Shown piece after piece: positions 24,883 through 33,009 of a stretch of 35,402 nucleotides of DNA. The position numbers and the translations under genes are program-made. Position 1 is the stretch's first letter. Each line of letters starts with the position of its first letter. The stretch lies in the NCBI GenBank assembly GCA_017479935.1, contig JAFVBO010000022.1, positions 1 to 35,402 on the forward strand, written 5' to 3'. The notes below the pieces were generated by a model, which was given only the letters and a program-made list of their open reading frames with translations, was not told the origin of the DNA and made no database searches. The DNA comes from Lachnospiraceae bacterium. Lineage in GTDB: Bacteria > Bacillota > Clostridia > Lachnospirales > Lachnospiraceae.

Positions 24883-27726
24883 ATGAGTATCCAACAACTG
24901 TCAATAGACCAGATCGGACTTTCTGTCCGTTCTAAAAATGCGCTTCACAGCGCCAATATTAACACTGTCTCTGATCTGATGGATCAGACCCCGGAATCCC
25001 TGAATCGGATTTCAAGACTGGGGCAGAAATCCATTGACGAAATCATGCAGAAAATCCAGGAGTATTCGGAGATTATCCGCAGCGAAAAAACGCTCAAGGA
25101 TTTTTCCGTTTTTGACTATGTGGCATCACCGGAATATCATGATCGGGTTTTCAGATATGTCGTAATCAACGATTTGGATGTTTCCCGGATGGGGTTTTCT
25201 TCTCGTACGCGTTCTGATCTGACAGAAAAAGGCTTGGCAAAGATGAGTGATATCGTATTCCTGACCAGGCGTGACCTTCTGGAAAAATACAAGTTCGAGC
25301 CAGGGCAAACATTTGAAGTGCTTGATAGAATTCATAAGTATCTTCTGGAACATCGGGACCAGCTGATCGCGGTGTGTCGTCGAAAACAGGACTCGTACGT
25401 CAGCGATGCCGCTGTCCGCCGCGGTATTTTGGAAATGTATCACTCTGTCGGCTTCCGCAGAATCGACCTCGCCGAAATGCACAGACTGCTCAACATGCCG
25501 ATTTCGCAGAGGCAATTATTGCGAGTCGCCAATGGAATGATTGCGGATCATCAGCTCAAATGCGAGGACAAGCTGTATTCTTGTATATATGGGAGTTTTT
25601 TTCAATACCTGGATTTGTGTACCGAGATCGATAACCGTAGCAAAGACATGATCCGGAAGAAGCTTCACGGTGATACGCTTGCAGAAATTGGGAAGCGGTA
25701 CGGTATGACCAGAGAACGCGTACGTCAGATCATATTCAAAGGCATCACAGCAGTCAGTTCCTGGTATTGCCTTAAAACCGGGAACAAATGGTTTACTGAA
25801 GATTCATACAGATATTTCTACAGCACTTATGCTTTTGACAGAAAAGACGGCATGCTCTGGTTCGGCTTCGCACCGGAGATCTATCATTTTCTCACACTGT
25901 TTAACGTTGATCCTGGCAAGAAGGACATTTCGCTCGCGCCGGATGATCCGGCTTTGAGTATGGATCTGCGTCATAAGATACAGGCTTATCTGAATCGCAA
26001 AAACATATGTATCGACGGAGAATGGATTCCTAAACAGCGTTCAGCGTTCGAGCATATTGCCTTACGGGAGCTGTGCCAGGACGAAGTCACTTTTGATGAT
26101 TTTGCGAAGATGTTTAACGAGTTTTTGCGTAGTAAAGGCATTCCGTACGACCGTAATCTGTATTACACCGAAACGGTTTTGGCTACCAGGAAAAACCTCC
26201 TGATAGAAGATCGCTTCCTGCTGTGGAAACAGAACTCCCGGCTTCGCTACTACGATATAGATGGGCATGACTATACAGAGCTTCTGGATACGCTGAATCT
26301 GGATGCCTATGAGAACATTGAACTGTCTACTCAAAAATTTTTGGAAGAATACCCGGACGTCATGAAAAAGTATGACATCAGGGACCGCTATGAGCTCCAC
26401 AACCTGCTTCGAAAAATTATACCGGATGGAAGCTATCATGATTTCCATTGCGGTAAAATGCCGCATATCAGGTTCGGAACATTTGACCGCGATGCGGCTA
26501 TCTATAAAATACTGCTCGAACACTCCCCGATTGGATGGAGGGACCTCTGCAACTTGGTGCACGCAGAATACGGGTATGATCAAGATATAATCCAGGCTAA
26601 TTTCCTGAAATCTTTTGAAAAATACAGACAGCGAGGCCTGTATATCGTTGACCAGAAGGTGATGAACGGTGCGCGCATGAAGGCCCTGTTGGCACATCTG
26701 GATGATGACATGTATGCTATTAAGGAGATCAAAGAAAAATATTTATCTTTGTTTCCTGACGCGGATCCGGATGAGGTCAATTCGTACTCTTTATGCACAA
26801 TGGGATTTCAGGTTTTAACGCAGCACGTGCTTCGCAATTTCCCGTCAATAGAGGCATATTTTGAGAACCGCCTGACCCGTGACGACATCGTTGATCTTGG
26901 CATATACAGGAAGAGATTCTCTGACGTCCAGGCCTTCTACGCCAAACAGAAAGAACTTAAAAAGAGCAGACGCGTGGTTGAATTGGAGCCCCATCGGTTC
27001 ATTCAGTTCCACAAACTGGAGGAGGCAGGAATTTCTCAGGACAAAGTGCAGGCTTTTTGTGACTCCGTTTATGCTTTTGTTGATGACGGCACTTATTTCA
27101 ACGTTCAGTCACTCAGACAGGACGGGTTTACGTCTGATTTGTTTGCGTACAATTTTTCCAGTTGGTTTTTTGACAGTCTACTCGCTGCGGATGAACGGTT
27201 TTCCAGCGGTAAGGTGTACAACAGCCTGATCCTTTGCAAGGGCGGCGTCCATGTCAATTCGAAGTCTTTCCTGCAATATCTTGTCAGGCGGTATGGAAGT
27301 ATTGGCGTCAGTGATCTGTTGAGCAACCTGGAAGATCGGTTCGGCTGTCTTGTATTGAGGCACATAGAGCCTGTGTACAAAGCCTGTGGTGAAGGCATCG
27401 TTTACGACAGCGTTCAACAGATTCTCTATGCAAACTCGCAGCATGGCGCTTCAACAGAGGAAGAAATACCTGTTAAGCAGCCTCTTCCCGCGCGCAATAA
27501 ACTGAACCGCATCACATCAGTGTCCGATTCTCTATACAGGGCATCCAGCCACGGACTCCGCCGCGTTTTTCCCAGCCTGCATAGCAGAAAGAGGATCAGA
27601 AAATACAGCAGAACAGAAGCCGGATCAGGCAGCAGCGTATTTTCTCTTCACCGGAAAAGGCGCCTCGTTCCAAAAAAAGCCGGAAAAGAAAAACGTGATC
27701 CAGGTCTGAACCAGAAACAAAGGTAA
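24883..27726 (+). CDS. Large protein with tandem alpha-CTD-like domains and a sigma region 4-like HTH
   Basis: A 947-residue cytoplasmic protein. Residues 5-62 match the helix-hairpin-helix fold of the RNA polymerase alpha C-terminal domain (IGLSVRSKNALHSANINTV, then ISRLGQKSIDEI). Residues about 97-153 look like a second, diverged copy (MGFSSRTRSDL...LTRRDLLEKY). Residues about 250-290 carry a sigma-70 region 4 helix-turn-helix (TLAEIGKRYGMTRERVRQI). The remaining 650 residues are unrecognised and end in a very basic tail (RKRIRKYSR, HRKRRLVPKKAGKEKR). The start lacks a good ribosome site; an in-frame stop lies just upstream, so the ATG is the only option. Codon use is more AT-rich than in neighbours. 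Such proteins are annotated as alpha-CTD-containing hypotheticals in Clostridia. It may recruit or redirect RNA polymerase, but no target is known. Confidence 0.82.
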   Translation: MSIQQLSIDQIGLSVRSKNALHSANINTVSDLMDQTPESLNRISRLGQKSIDEIMQKIQEYSEIIRSEKTLKDFSVFDYVASPEYHDRVFRYVVINDLDVSRMGFSSRTRSDLTEKGLAKMSDIVFLTRRDLLEKYKFEPGQTFEVLDRIHKYLLEHRDQLIAVCRRKQDSYVSDAAVRRGILEMYHSVGFRRIDLAEMHRLLNMPISQRQLLRVANGMIADHQLKCEDKLYSCIYGSFFQYLDLCTEIDNRSKDMIRKKLHGDTLAEIGKRYGMTRERVRQIIFKGITAVSSWYCLKTGNKWFTEDSYRYFYSTYAFDRKDGMLWFGFAPEIYHFLTLFNVDPGKKDISLAPDDPALSMDLRHKIQAYLNRKNICIDGEWIPKQRSAFEHIALRELCQDEVTFDDFAKMFNEFLRSKGIPYDRNLYYTETVLATRKNLLIEDRFLLWKQNSRLRYYDIDGHDYTELLDTLNLDAYENIELSTQKFLEEYPDVMKKYDIRDRYELHNLLRKIIPDGSYHDFHCGKMPHIRFGTFDRDAAIYKILLEHSPIGWRDLCNLVHAEYGYDQDIIQANFLKSFEKYRQRGLYIVDQKVMNGARMKALLAHLDDDMYAIKEIKEKYLSLFPDADPDEVNSYSLCTMGFQVLTQHVLRNFPSIEAYFENRLTRDDIVDLGIYRKRFSDVQAFYAKQKELKKSRRVVELEPHRFIQFHKLEEAGISQDKVQAFCDSVYAFVDDGTYFNVQSLRQDGFTSDLFAYNFSSWFFDSLLAADERFSSGKVYNSLILCKGGVHVNSKSFLQYLVRRYGSIGVSDLLSNLEDRFGCLVLRHIEPVYKACGEGIVYDSVQQILYANSQHGASTEEEIPVKQPLPARNKLNRITSVSDSLYRASSHGLRRVFPSLHSRKRIRKYSRTEAGSGSSVFSLHRKRRLVPKKAGKEKRDPGLNQKQR

Positions 27727-27760
27727 CGCGGATTGGGGAGATGCGCCATCAGCCGTGACA

Positions 27761-27810
27761 TTGGGGCAAGTAGACAAGGGGGAGTAATCTCCCTTGTCTA
27801 CTCGCCCCAA
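27761..27810. other. Long stable hairpin after the alpha-CTD-like gene
   Basis: Arms of 20 bases (TTGGGGCAAGTAGACAAGGG and CCCTTGTCTACTCGCCCCAA) pair except for one A-C mismatch around a 10-base loop, 34 bases after the stop codon. No T-run follows, so it is not a classical terminator. It may protect transcript ends between the convergent genes or be another palindromic repeat. Confidence 0.8.
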
Positions 27811-27919
27811 ACTCCCCCGTACCGTAGCTTTTCTAAAGAACCTTGCAGACGAACATGAATGCCTGACACACATAAATGGTCATGAATCAATGCCAATCAG
27901 CCACTTTGAACTTATAGCA

Positions 27920-27931
27920 GTGCGACAGCCC
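27920..27931. repeat. Isolated GTGCGACAGCCC end motif
   Basis: An exact inverted copy of GGGCTGTCGCAC, the terminal 12-mer of the palindromic elements at 16840 and 22074. Flanking bases differ (TATAGCA before it), so it is either the relic end of a related insertion or a chance match. Confidence 0.45.
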
Positions 27932-27960
27932 TCCCTCAAAAAACCGCAATTAATTGATCT

Positions 27961-29295
27961 TTATGCCATGGCCGCCGGAAACAGAATGTTCAGGTTGAAT
28001 ACCCCCTTTTCCGTCTTCACGGAGACAGTTCCCCCATACTTTTCCACAATGTACCGGATGCTCTTCATTCCAAAGCCGTGGTTTTCCTTATCCGCCTTGG
28101 TCGTCAACGGAAGTCCTTCCTGGGAAAAGTTCAGCTCGCCTTCGTAGTAGTTATGGATATTAATCTTCACAAAGCCCTTCAGCTGCGACACATTGAGCCC
28201 AATGTAGCGCCGGCTCTCATCCTCCACCTTCCGCACCGCCGTGATGGCGTTGTCAATGGCATTTCCGAACAGGCTGTACAGCTCCGCCTCATTCATAAAT
28301 CCCAGTCGGCTGCCGTCCGCCATACAGGTCAGCTTGATTTTGTTCTTATAACAATAAAGACTCTTCTCCGTCAGGATGGTGTCCAGAACCGGGTTGCCGG
28401 TCTTCACCTCGCTGTCGTAGATGGAAATCACATCGCTGATCTCCGCTAACGCCGTCTCATTGATGGCGTTCGCCTGGCCGATTTCCCGGATCTGATGCTT
28501 TAAGTCATGGCACTTGATGTTAATCAGCTCGATGGTCCGGCGGCTGTTTTTATACTGCTCGCTGGACTTGCGCAGGATCTCGTAGATTTCCGTCAGCTCG
28601 TTTTCCATCTGCTTTTTGTCCATCACAGAAAACAGCATGTACATGATGAACACGCAGCAAACGGCATTGTAAGCGTTCACCAGCAGGATCAGATCCCCGC
28701 TCTGCGAGCCATAGACAACCGCCGAATTCACAAAAATGGACAGCACAATCGCCACCGCGCTGACTGCCAGGACCTGCAGGTTCTTGAGCGGCGGTTCTTC
28801 TTTTTTCGGAAGCTTAAGTCCAAAAAAGAGGAAAAACAGATAATAGGAAAGGTAGTAGATGACAAAGGTGAAGATCCAGCCAAACACCTCATTTACCGGG
28901 AGCACCTTGGACACCAGCACTTCCTCGGTGTACACCCCATAGACATTCGCGTTTAAGTTGGAAAGCAGCAACATGCAGTTGCTCAGGCAGTAAGCAAAGT
29001 GCTGCGTGGTATAGGCCGCGATATGGCAGAACAAGAGGCCGAGGGGCGATGCGTCAAAGCAGAAAAAGCTAAGCAAAAAAGTAAAAGCAAACAACAACAG
29101 GAATACGACGGAAAGCTCCAGTGCCGTCTGCGGCTGCCAGGGGAGCACGGCACTGGTCCCCATGGCGATCGCTGCCATCGCTGCATAACGAAGCCAAAAA
29201 TGCTCCCGTCTGGGGAGTCCATAGGTAAACAAAAGCTCCGCGATCAGAAGCTGCGCCATAAAAAGAGGCGTATAAAAAGAAAAATAATGAATCAT
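27961..29295 (-). CDS. GHKL sensor histidine kinase, AgrC-like (system 2)
   Basis: A 444-residue membrane kinase. About six hydrophobic segments fill residues 5-225 (for example LSVVFLLLFAFTFLLSFF and VLAVSAVAIVLSIFVNSAVV). Then come the phosphoacceptor motif CHDLKHQI, N box FGNAIDNAITAV and G box HGFGMKSIRYIVEKYGG. It follows its response regulator (29444-30136) but is separated from it by a 148-base block of three hairpins. The ATG at 29293-29295 has no visible ribosome site; translation may start at a later ATG (residue 13) or depend on the folded leader. The sensor half is not closely similar to that of system 1, so the signal probably differs. Confidence 0.92.
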   Translation of the reverse strand: MIHYFSFYTPLFMAQLLIAELLFTYGLPRREHFWLRYAAMAAIAMGTSAVLPWQPQTALELSVVFLLLFAFTFLLSFFCFDASPLGLLFCHIAAYTTQHFAYCLSNCMLLLSNLNANVYGVYTEEVLVSKVLPVNEVFGWIFTFVIYYLSYYLFFLFFGLKLPKKEEPPLKNLQVLAVSAVAIVLSIFVNSAVVYGSQSGDLILLVNAYNAVCCVFIMYMLFSVMDKKQMENELTEIYEILRKSSEQYKNSRRTIELINIKCHDLKHQIREIGQANAINETALAEISDVISIYDSEVKTGNPVLDTILTEKSLYCYKNKIKLTCMADGSRLGFMNEAELYSLFGNAIDNAITAVRKVEDESRRYIGLNVSQLKGFVKINIHNYYEGELNFSQEGLPLTTKADKENHGFGMKSIRYIVEKYGGTVSVKTEKGVFNLNILFPAAMA

Positions 29296-29312
29296 GGTAT
29301 TTACTCAGCACA

Positions 29313-29435
29313 GCCGCTTGCACCACGCTGCAAGCGGCGTAAAACAAAAGTTGGTATGTCAAGCCACAGGCAATTTGGAATGCGCGGAGCGCATTGCCTG
29401 TGGCCTCGTAACTGCTCAGGTACTGAGCAGTTACG
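29313..29435. repeat. Three consecutive hairpins between response regulator and kinase
   Basis: Hairpin A: GCCGCTTGC/GCAAGCGGC (29313-29338). Hairpin B: GCCACAGGCAAT/ATTGCCTGTGGC (29363-29404) with an inner TGCGC/GCGCA stem. Hairpin C: CGTAACTGCTCAG/CTGAGCAGTTACG (29407-29435). B and C match the repeat at 4002-4067 in inverted orientation. Confidence 0.85.
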
Positions 29436-29443
29436 ATCATGGC

Positions 29444-30136
29444 TCACTCCCCGCAGATATAATCCGTCAACGCTTTCTCAAACGGCTGCTTGCGCCTGGC
29501 ACTCATGAGAAGACGATCCTCCCCTACCACAGCGAAGTTCCCGTCAATGGCAGACACAAACCGCAGATTCACCAAATAGCAGCTGTTGCAGCGCACAAAC
29601 AGCGGATCGTCCAGCATCTCCTCCACGTTCTTTAAAGTCCCGTAGGATTCCGTCTCCCCCTCCAGGGTATGATAGATAATCTTGTGGCGCATAATCTCCA
29701 CGTACAGAATGTCTCCCACCCGGATCTTTTTCTTGTTCTCCCCGGAGGAAATGAGCACCGAGCGGTCTGTCCGTGTGGCCAGATGATTCATCACCCGGTC
29801 CAGCTTCATGGAGAAATTGGCATATGCGACGGGCTTGACCAGAAAGTCAAAAGCGGACACCTCATATCCCTTGACGGCAAACTGCGCCATATTGGTGACA
29901 AAAATCAGGCACACCGCTTTGTCCAGATCCCGCAGCTTATGGGCGGCCTCCATGCCGTCCATGTGGGGCATGTCGATATCCATAAAGACAATATCATAGT
30001 TCGGTTTATATCCCGTTAAGAATTCCACCGCCGTTTTGAATGTCCGTATGGAAAAATGATCCGAATAACGACTCAGATATTCAGCCAAAACTTCCTGCTC
30101 CCGGCTGTCATCTTCCACGATAGCAACATTGATCAT
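29444..30136 (-). CDS. LytTR-family response regulator (system 2)
   Basis: A 230-residue regulator. The ATG at 30134-30136 is preferred over a start 60 bases upstream because the receiver domain then begins normally (MINVAIVEDDSREQ); GGGAGAAG and GGAAG stand upstream. The receiver has VEDD, the phosphoacceptor Asp in VFMDIDMP and lysine in FLVKPV. The LytTR domain covers the C-terminal 100 residues (ISSGENKKKIRVGDILYVEI, then FVRCNSCYLVNLRFVSAI). Partner of the kinase at 27961-29295. Close in layout to the regulator at 10643-11353, so the two may be ancient duplicates. Confidence 0.93.
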   Translation of the reverse strand: MINVAIVEDDSREQEVLAEYLSRYSDHFSIRTFKTAVEFLTGYKPNYDIVFMDIDMPHMDGMEAAHKLRDLDKAVCLIFVTNMAQFAVKGYEVSAFDFLVKPVAYANFSMKLDRVMNHLATRTDRSVLISSGENKKKIRVGDILYVEIMRHKIIYHTLEGETESYGTLKNVEEMLDDPLFVRCNSCYLVNLRFVSAIDGNFAVVGEDRLLMSARRKQPFEKALTDYICGE

Positions 30137-30167
30137 AGCTTCCACACTTCTCCCATATATAACACAA

Positions 30168-30210
30168 GGGACGGGCCCTGTGTGTTGCAAGAACACGCAG
30201 GAACCGTCCC
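30168..30210 (-). terminator. Hairpin between the 183-residue gene and response regulator 2
   Basis: On the minus strand GGGACGG pairs with CCGTCCC, with inner CCTG and GTGTT/AACAC stems, followed by TTGTGTTATATAT. It may terminate the upstream gene or act in the leader of the regulator. Confidence 0.55.
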
Positions 30211-30251
30211 CATACGTTGAACCATTCTCTTAGAAACAATCGTTTTAAGCC

Positions 30252-30803
30252 TTAGTTCTCTTCCTCGCCGTCATACAGAGCTTCGCACAGATCCCCAATC
30301 AGCAGCACGGATCCGAGCACATAGTCCATTTCTTCCTCGGAAAGGCCGGCATACAAAGTGGAATTGTGCAAGAGTTCGTCAGCCTTCTCGATGCTTGCGT
30401 ACACGGTGTTGATAATATTCTCCAGCTCAACATACAGCGGATTAGCAGGTGCGGCGGGAGCGGCTGGAGCCTTCTCTTCCACGATTTCCGGTTCCTGAAC
30501 TTCTTCTACAACCGGAGCGACTACGGGCGCTGCTTCCACGACAGCTTCAGCTACCGCGCTCGCTTTCCTTCTGCCGCGCTTCTTCTGCGGAGCACTCTCC
30601 AGATAATATTCGCGTCCTTCATGCTGAATCTTTCCAGCCTTGCACTGCGTGGTCAGGCACTGACGAAGCCAGATCGTGTTCTTCTCCGTGCGATCTTCCT
30701 CAGCGAAAAGCTCCTTCAGAATGTCCTGGAACACAAAGCGCTTACCGGTTCCAAGCATCTCCATCAGTTTTTCCCGTTCTTTCTCTCTCGAAATTCTCTG
30801 CAT
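30252..30803 (-). CDS. Unrecognised protein with basic AT-hook-like motif and Ala/Pro linker
   Basis: A 183-residue cytoplasmic protein, not recognised. Residues 1-70 look like a small winged-helix (REKLMEMLGTGKRFVFQDIL, WLRQCLTTQCKAGKIQHEGR, EYYL). A basic patch, KKRGRRKA, resembling an AT-hook follows at about 74-81. Residues 82-122 are an alanine/proline/glutamate linker (EAAPVVAPVVEEVQEPEIVE). The helical C-terminus (NPLYVELENIINTVYASIEK, EEEMDYVLGSVLLIGDLCEA) is acidic. A DNA-binding role is plausible but unproven. The ATG has AGGAGA upstream and a promoter at 30908-30936. Confidence 0.75.
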   Translation of the reverse strand: MQRISREKEREKLMEMLGTGKRFVFQDILKELFAEEDRTEKNTIWLRQCLTTQCKAGKIQHEGREYYLESAPQKKRGRRKASAVAEAVVEAAPVVAPVVEEVQEPEIVEEKAPAAPAAPANPLYVELENIINTVYASIEKADELLHNSTLYAGLSEEEMDYVLGSVLLIGDLCEALYDGEEEN

Positions 30804-30907
30804 TCTTATTCTCTCCTATTCTGGCGATGATCCCCATCGCCTGCGCTCGTCCAACATTTTATCGCTTTTACCCTGCGAAGCAACTCAGGCGATCTATTTG
30901 CGATTGC

Positions 30908-30936
30908 ATTATAATATAGGAAAGAGAGAATTACAA
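30908..30936 (-). promoter_or_regulatory. Promoter of the 183-residue protein
   Basis: Minus strand: TTGTAA (30931-30936), a 17-base spacer, TATAAT (30908-30913), 105 bases before the ATG. Confidence 0.65.
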
Positions 30937-30983
30937 CAGGAATTTCATAATATTATCATTTTTTCATTACTATTTTGCCACGG

Positions 30984-31895
30984 CTATGCGATGAACCCCA
31001 TCGCAACGATGATGAGCACAATGCTAATGATAATGGAAAATGAATTGATGGCACTGGCCAGTCCAAAATCCCCCTTAAGATCAGCGGTAAAGGCAGGCGC
31101 GGCGCTGCCAATAGGGCCTAAGAACGCGATGACAAGGGCCTGTCTTGCCTCCAACGGAAACGGCAAAAGCAGAAAGCTCAGCACCGCCAGGCTAATTCCC
31201 AGAATATAACGCGGCAGCAAAATGCGCAGAACCGCCGAAAGCTGCCGCACATCCAGGCTGATCTGAAACCCAACGCCCAGCATCAACATGGCCAGGAACG
31301 CGTTCGACCGGCCAATAATCCCCGCCAGTTCCACCACCGGCCCCGGAAGGGAAATGTGTAACAGCGCCAACAGGCACATGATGACATACGTAACCAGCGG
31401 AACCGACCTCACCAAAGACCGCAGGACCGGCATCAGAGACAAACTCTTTTTCTCCTCCTGTATCATCCCGGCTACGCTGTGAGCGCCTCCCAGACAGATC
31501 GGGCTGTTGCCCACATCAAACAAACTGACGGCCATGATCCCGCCAGGCCCTAAAAAGCCCTGCGCAAACGGCAGGACAAAATTTCCGATATTCACACCCG
31601 CCGAGTTTAACACCGCAAACGCCGCGGCGCGGCTGCCATCCGCGCGGTTCAGAAAATAGGCAATCGTCATGATCATGACGCCAAACAAAAACCCGATCAG
31701 CGTCAGGACTAACATCGAAGGATCCAGCTCCCGCCCCGCAAAGTTTGTGATGATGGCGGCCGTCAAGGTAATTTTGATCACAATCTTACTCAGAAGAATA
31801 AAATCTTCCTTTTTAAAGAATCCCACACGGCGCAGCACATACCCCATCAAAATGATGGTGACAAAGCACCCGGCCCGAACATAAATGTCTGACAT
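30984..31895 (-). CDS. AEC-family membrane transporter
   Basis: A 303-residue integral membrane protein of the auxin efflux carrier (AEC) family, which moves organic anions or similar small molecules across the cytoplasmic membrane; the substrate is not evident. There are about eight to ten hydrophobic segments over the full length, the N-terminal GYVLRRVGFF, the family-typical NSAGVNIGNFVLPFAQ stretch and a FLGPIGSAAPAFT-type motif near the C-terminus. The ATG at 31893-31895 follows AAGGAGAG. It appears to be a single-gene unit; the hairpin at 31977-32032 separates it from the methyltransferase gene upstream. Confidence 0.9.
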   Translation of the reverse strand: MSDIYVRAGCFVTIILMGYVLRRVGFFKKEDFILLSKIVIKITLTAAIITNFAGRELDPSMLVLTLIGFLFGVMIMTIAYFLNRADGSRAAAFAVLNSAGVNIGNFVLPFAQGFLGPGGIMAVSLFDVGNSPICLGGAHSVAGMIQEEKKSLSLMPVLRSLVRSVPLVTYVIMCLLALLHISLPGPVVELAGIIGRSNAFLAMLMLGVGFQISLDVRQLSAVLRILLPRYILGISLAVLSFLLLPFPLEARQALVIAFLGPIGSAAPAFTADLKGDFGLASAINSFSIIISIVLIIVAMGFIA

Positions 31896-31976
31896 ATTCT
31901 GTCTCTCCTTTGAAAAATCTGCTTGGCCAAGTTTACTCTATGTGGGAGGCCGCCGTCAAGACTCTTTATGAAGAAC

Positions 31977-32032
31977 AAGGAGGAGAGACGGTTCATTTTG
32001 CAAGTCTGCAAAAAGGACCGTCTCTCCTCCTT
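31977..32032. terminator. Long-stem terminator after the methyltransferase gene
   Basis: A perfect 16-bp stem (AAGGAGGAGAGACGGT with ACCGTCTCTCCTCCTT) around a 24-base loop, 33 bases after the stop at 32065. T-rich but interrupted tails flank it on both strands. Confidence 0.75.
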
Positions 32033-32064
32033 ATTTTCCCCCCTTGTTCTCCTCGTCTCTATCT

Positions 32065-32700
32065 TTATAAAGTACTCTTCTTGTAAATATTGACCTGCGT
32101 TCCACGATTCTGATCCGTATACCCGTCTACAAGCGCGAAGCCGGCATCCATCCACAGCTGGTGGCTTGTCGGACTCGTATAGATGACATAGATTGTGCGG
32201 GGTCTTTCCGTCAGGCTCTTGTCGATGGCCGCGATGACATCCTTAAAAATCGTCGCATTAAAAGGATTATAGAAGTAAAACACATCGTAATCCGCGTACT
32301 TGTCGAAGTACAGGGCGTTTGCCTCAAAAACCTCTGCCGGGAGCTTTAAGATGCTCATATTCTTTTTGGCAATGGCGGCGATATCCGGCATAAATTCAAT
32401 GCCAGCGACCTTACGGAAGCCATATTCACAGGCGACCTTCAGGCAGATGCCCTTGCCGCAGCCTACATCCAGGAAGTTCGACTCGGCCGGATTAACCGGA
32501 ACACGGCTGAGGCCCTCGTGAATGGTGTCCTCCGTGGTCATAAAATACCCATAGTAGTTGGACGATTTGTTTTTCGGAAAATGATTGTCCGTCAGCTTCA
32601 TCATGGAAAAATCCAGTCCCTTGGACTTTTCGACGATAGAGTCCCTGATTACCCGAAGGTGACGTTTCAGTCTCTTCAAGTCATACTTCATCTTAGCCAT
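32065..32700 (-). CDS. Class I SAM-dependent methyltransferase
   Basis: A 211-residue protein with the Rossmann-fold methyltransferase motifs: motif I FLDVGCGKG (residues 76-84), acidic residue Glu102 in VAGIEFMP at the end of strand 2, EANALYF around 126-132, and FYFYNPF (141-147) at motif IV. The substrate is unknown; no RNA-binding or quinone-type extension is visible. The basic N-terminal helix (KYDLKRLKRHLRVIRDSI) may contact a nucleic acid or protein partner. The ATG at 32698-32700 has AAGGAGAG upstream. Single gene, bounded by the terminator at 31977-32032. Confidence 0.88.
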   Translation of the reverse strand: MAKMKYDLKRLKRHLRVIRDSIVEKSKGLDFSMMKLTDNHFPKNKSSNYYGYFMTTEDTIHEGLSRVPVNPAESNFLDVGCGKGICLKVACEYGFRKVAGIEFMPDIAAIAKKNMSILKLPAEVFEANALYFDKYADYDVFYFYNPFNATIFKDVIAAIDKSLTERPRTIYVIYTSPTSHQLWMDAGFALVDGYTDQNRGTQVNIYKKSTL

Positions 32701-32732
32701 CTTTTTCTCTCCTTTGATTCAATAAGCCTGTT

Positions 32733-32796
32733 TTTATGAAAGCGATTGCGAAAGCCGCGAGGCAGCGAAGCAAGCGCGTTTGCTTTCATATTTTGT
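32733..32796. repeat. Compact copy of the TATGAAAGC/GCTTTCAT repeat
   Basis: TTTTTATGAAAGC at the left end, GCGCGTTTGCTTTCATATTTT at the right end and a short GAAAGCCGCGAGGCAGCGAAGC core. It shares both ends with the 264-bp element at 5196-5459. It lies directly before the methyltransferase ribosome site. Confidence 0.65.
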
Positions 32797-33009
32797 GCCT
32801 GCGCGCATTCTTATGCCGCACGGCCATCCTGCTTATCATATCACAGAGGCTATCGCGTCCTGTAGAGACCGCTTTCCAACTCTCGTACTACGTTCACGCG
32901 CTGCTACACTGCCCATGAAAGACAAATACAATTGCTTTAAAAAAAGCCGGGCTTTGCCGGCCCGGCTTTTTTATATGATTTAGCTTTTTTATATGATTTA
33001 GCTTCCTTC
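32797..33009. other. Spacer upstream of the methyltransferase, with terminator and short direct repeat
   Basis: No gene seen. It includes the terminator at 32937-32972 and, after it, two copies of TTTTTTATATGATTTAGC in tandem (about 32967-33002). Confidence 0.6.
32937..32972. terminator. Bidirectional intrinsic terminator
   Basis: AAAAAAGCCGGGC/GCCCGGCTTTTTT with a TTTGCCG loop; A and T runs on both sides. It ends the leftward 398-residue gene. Confidence 0.92.

Noticed and set aside
30137-30196. Upstream start for response regulator 2
   Set aside because: The extra 20 residues cross the leader hairpin and do not belong to the receiver domain.
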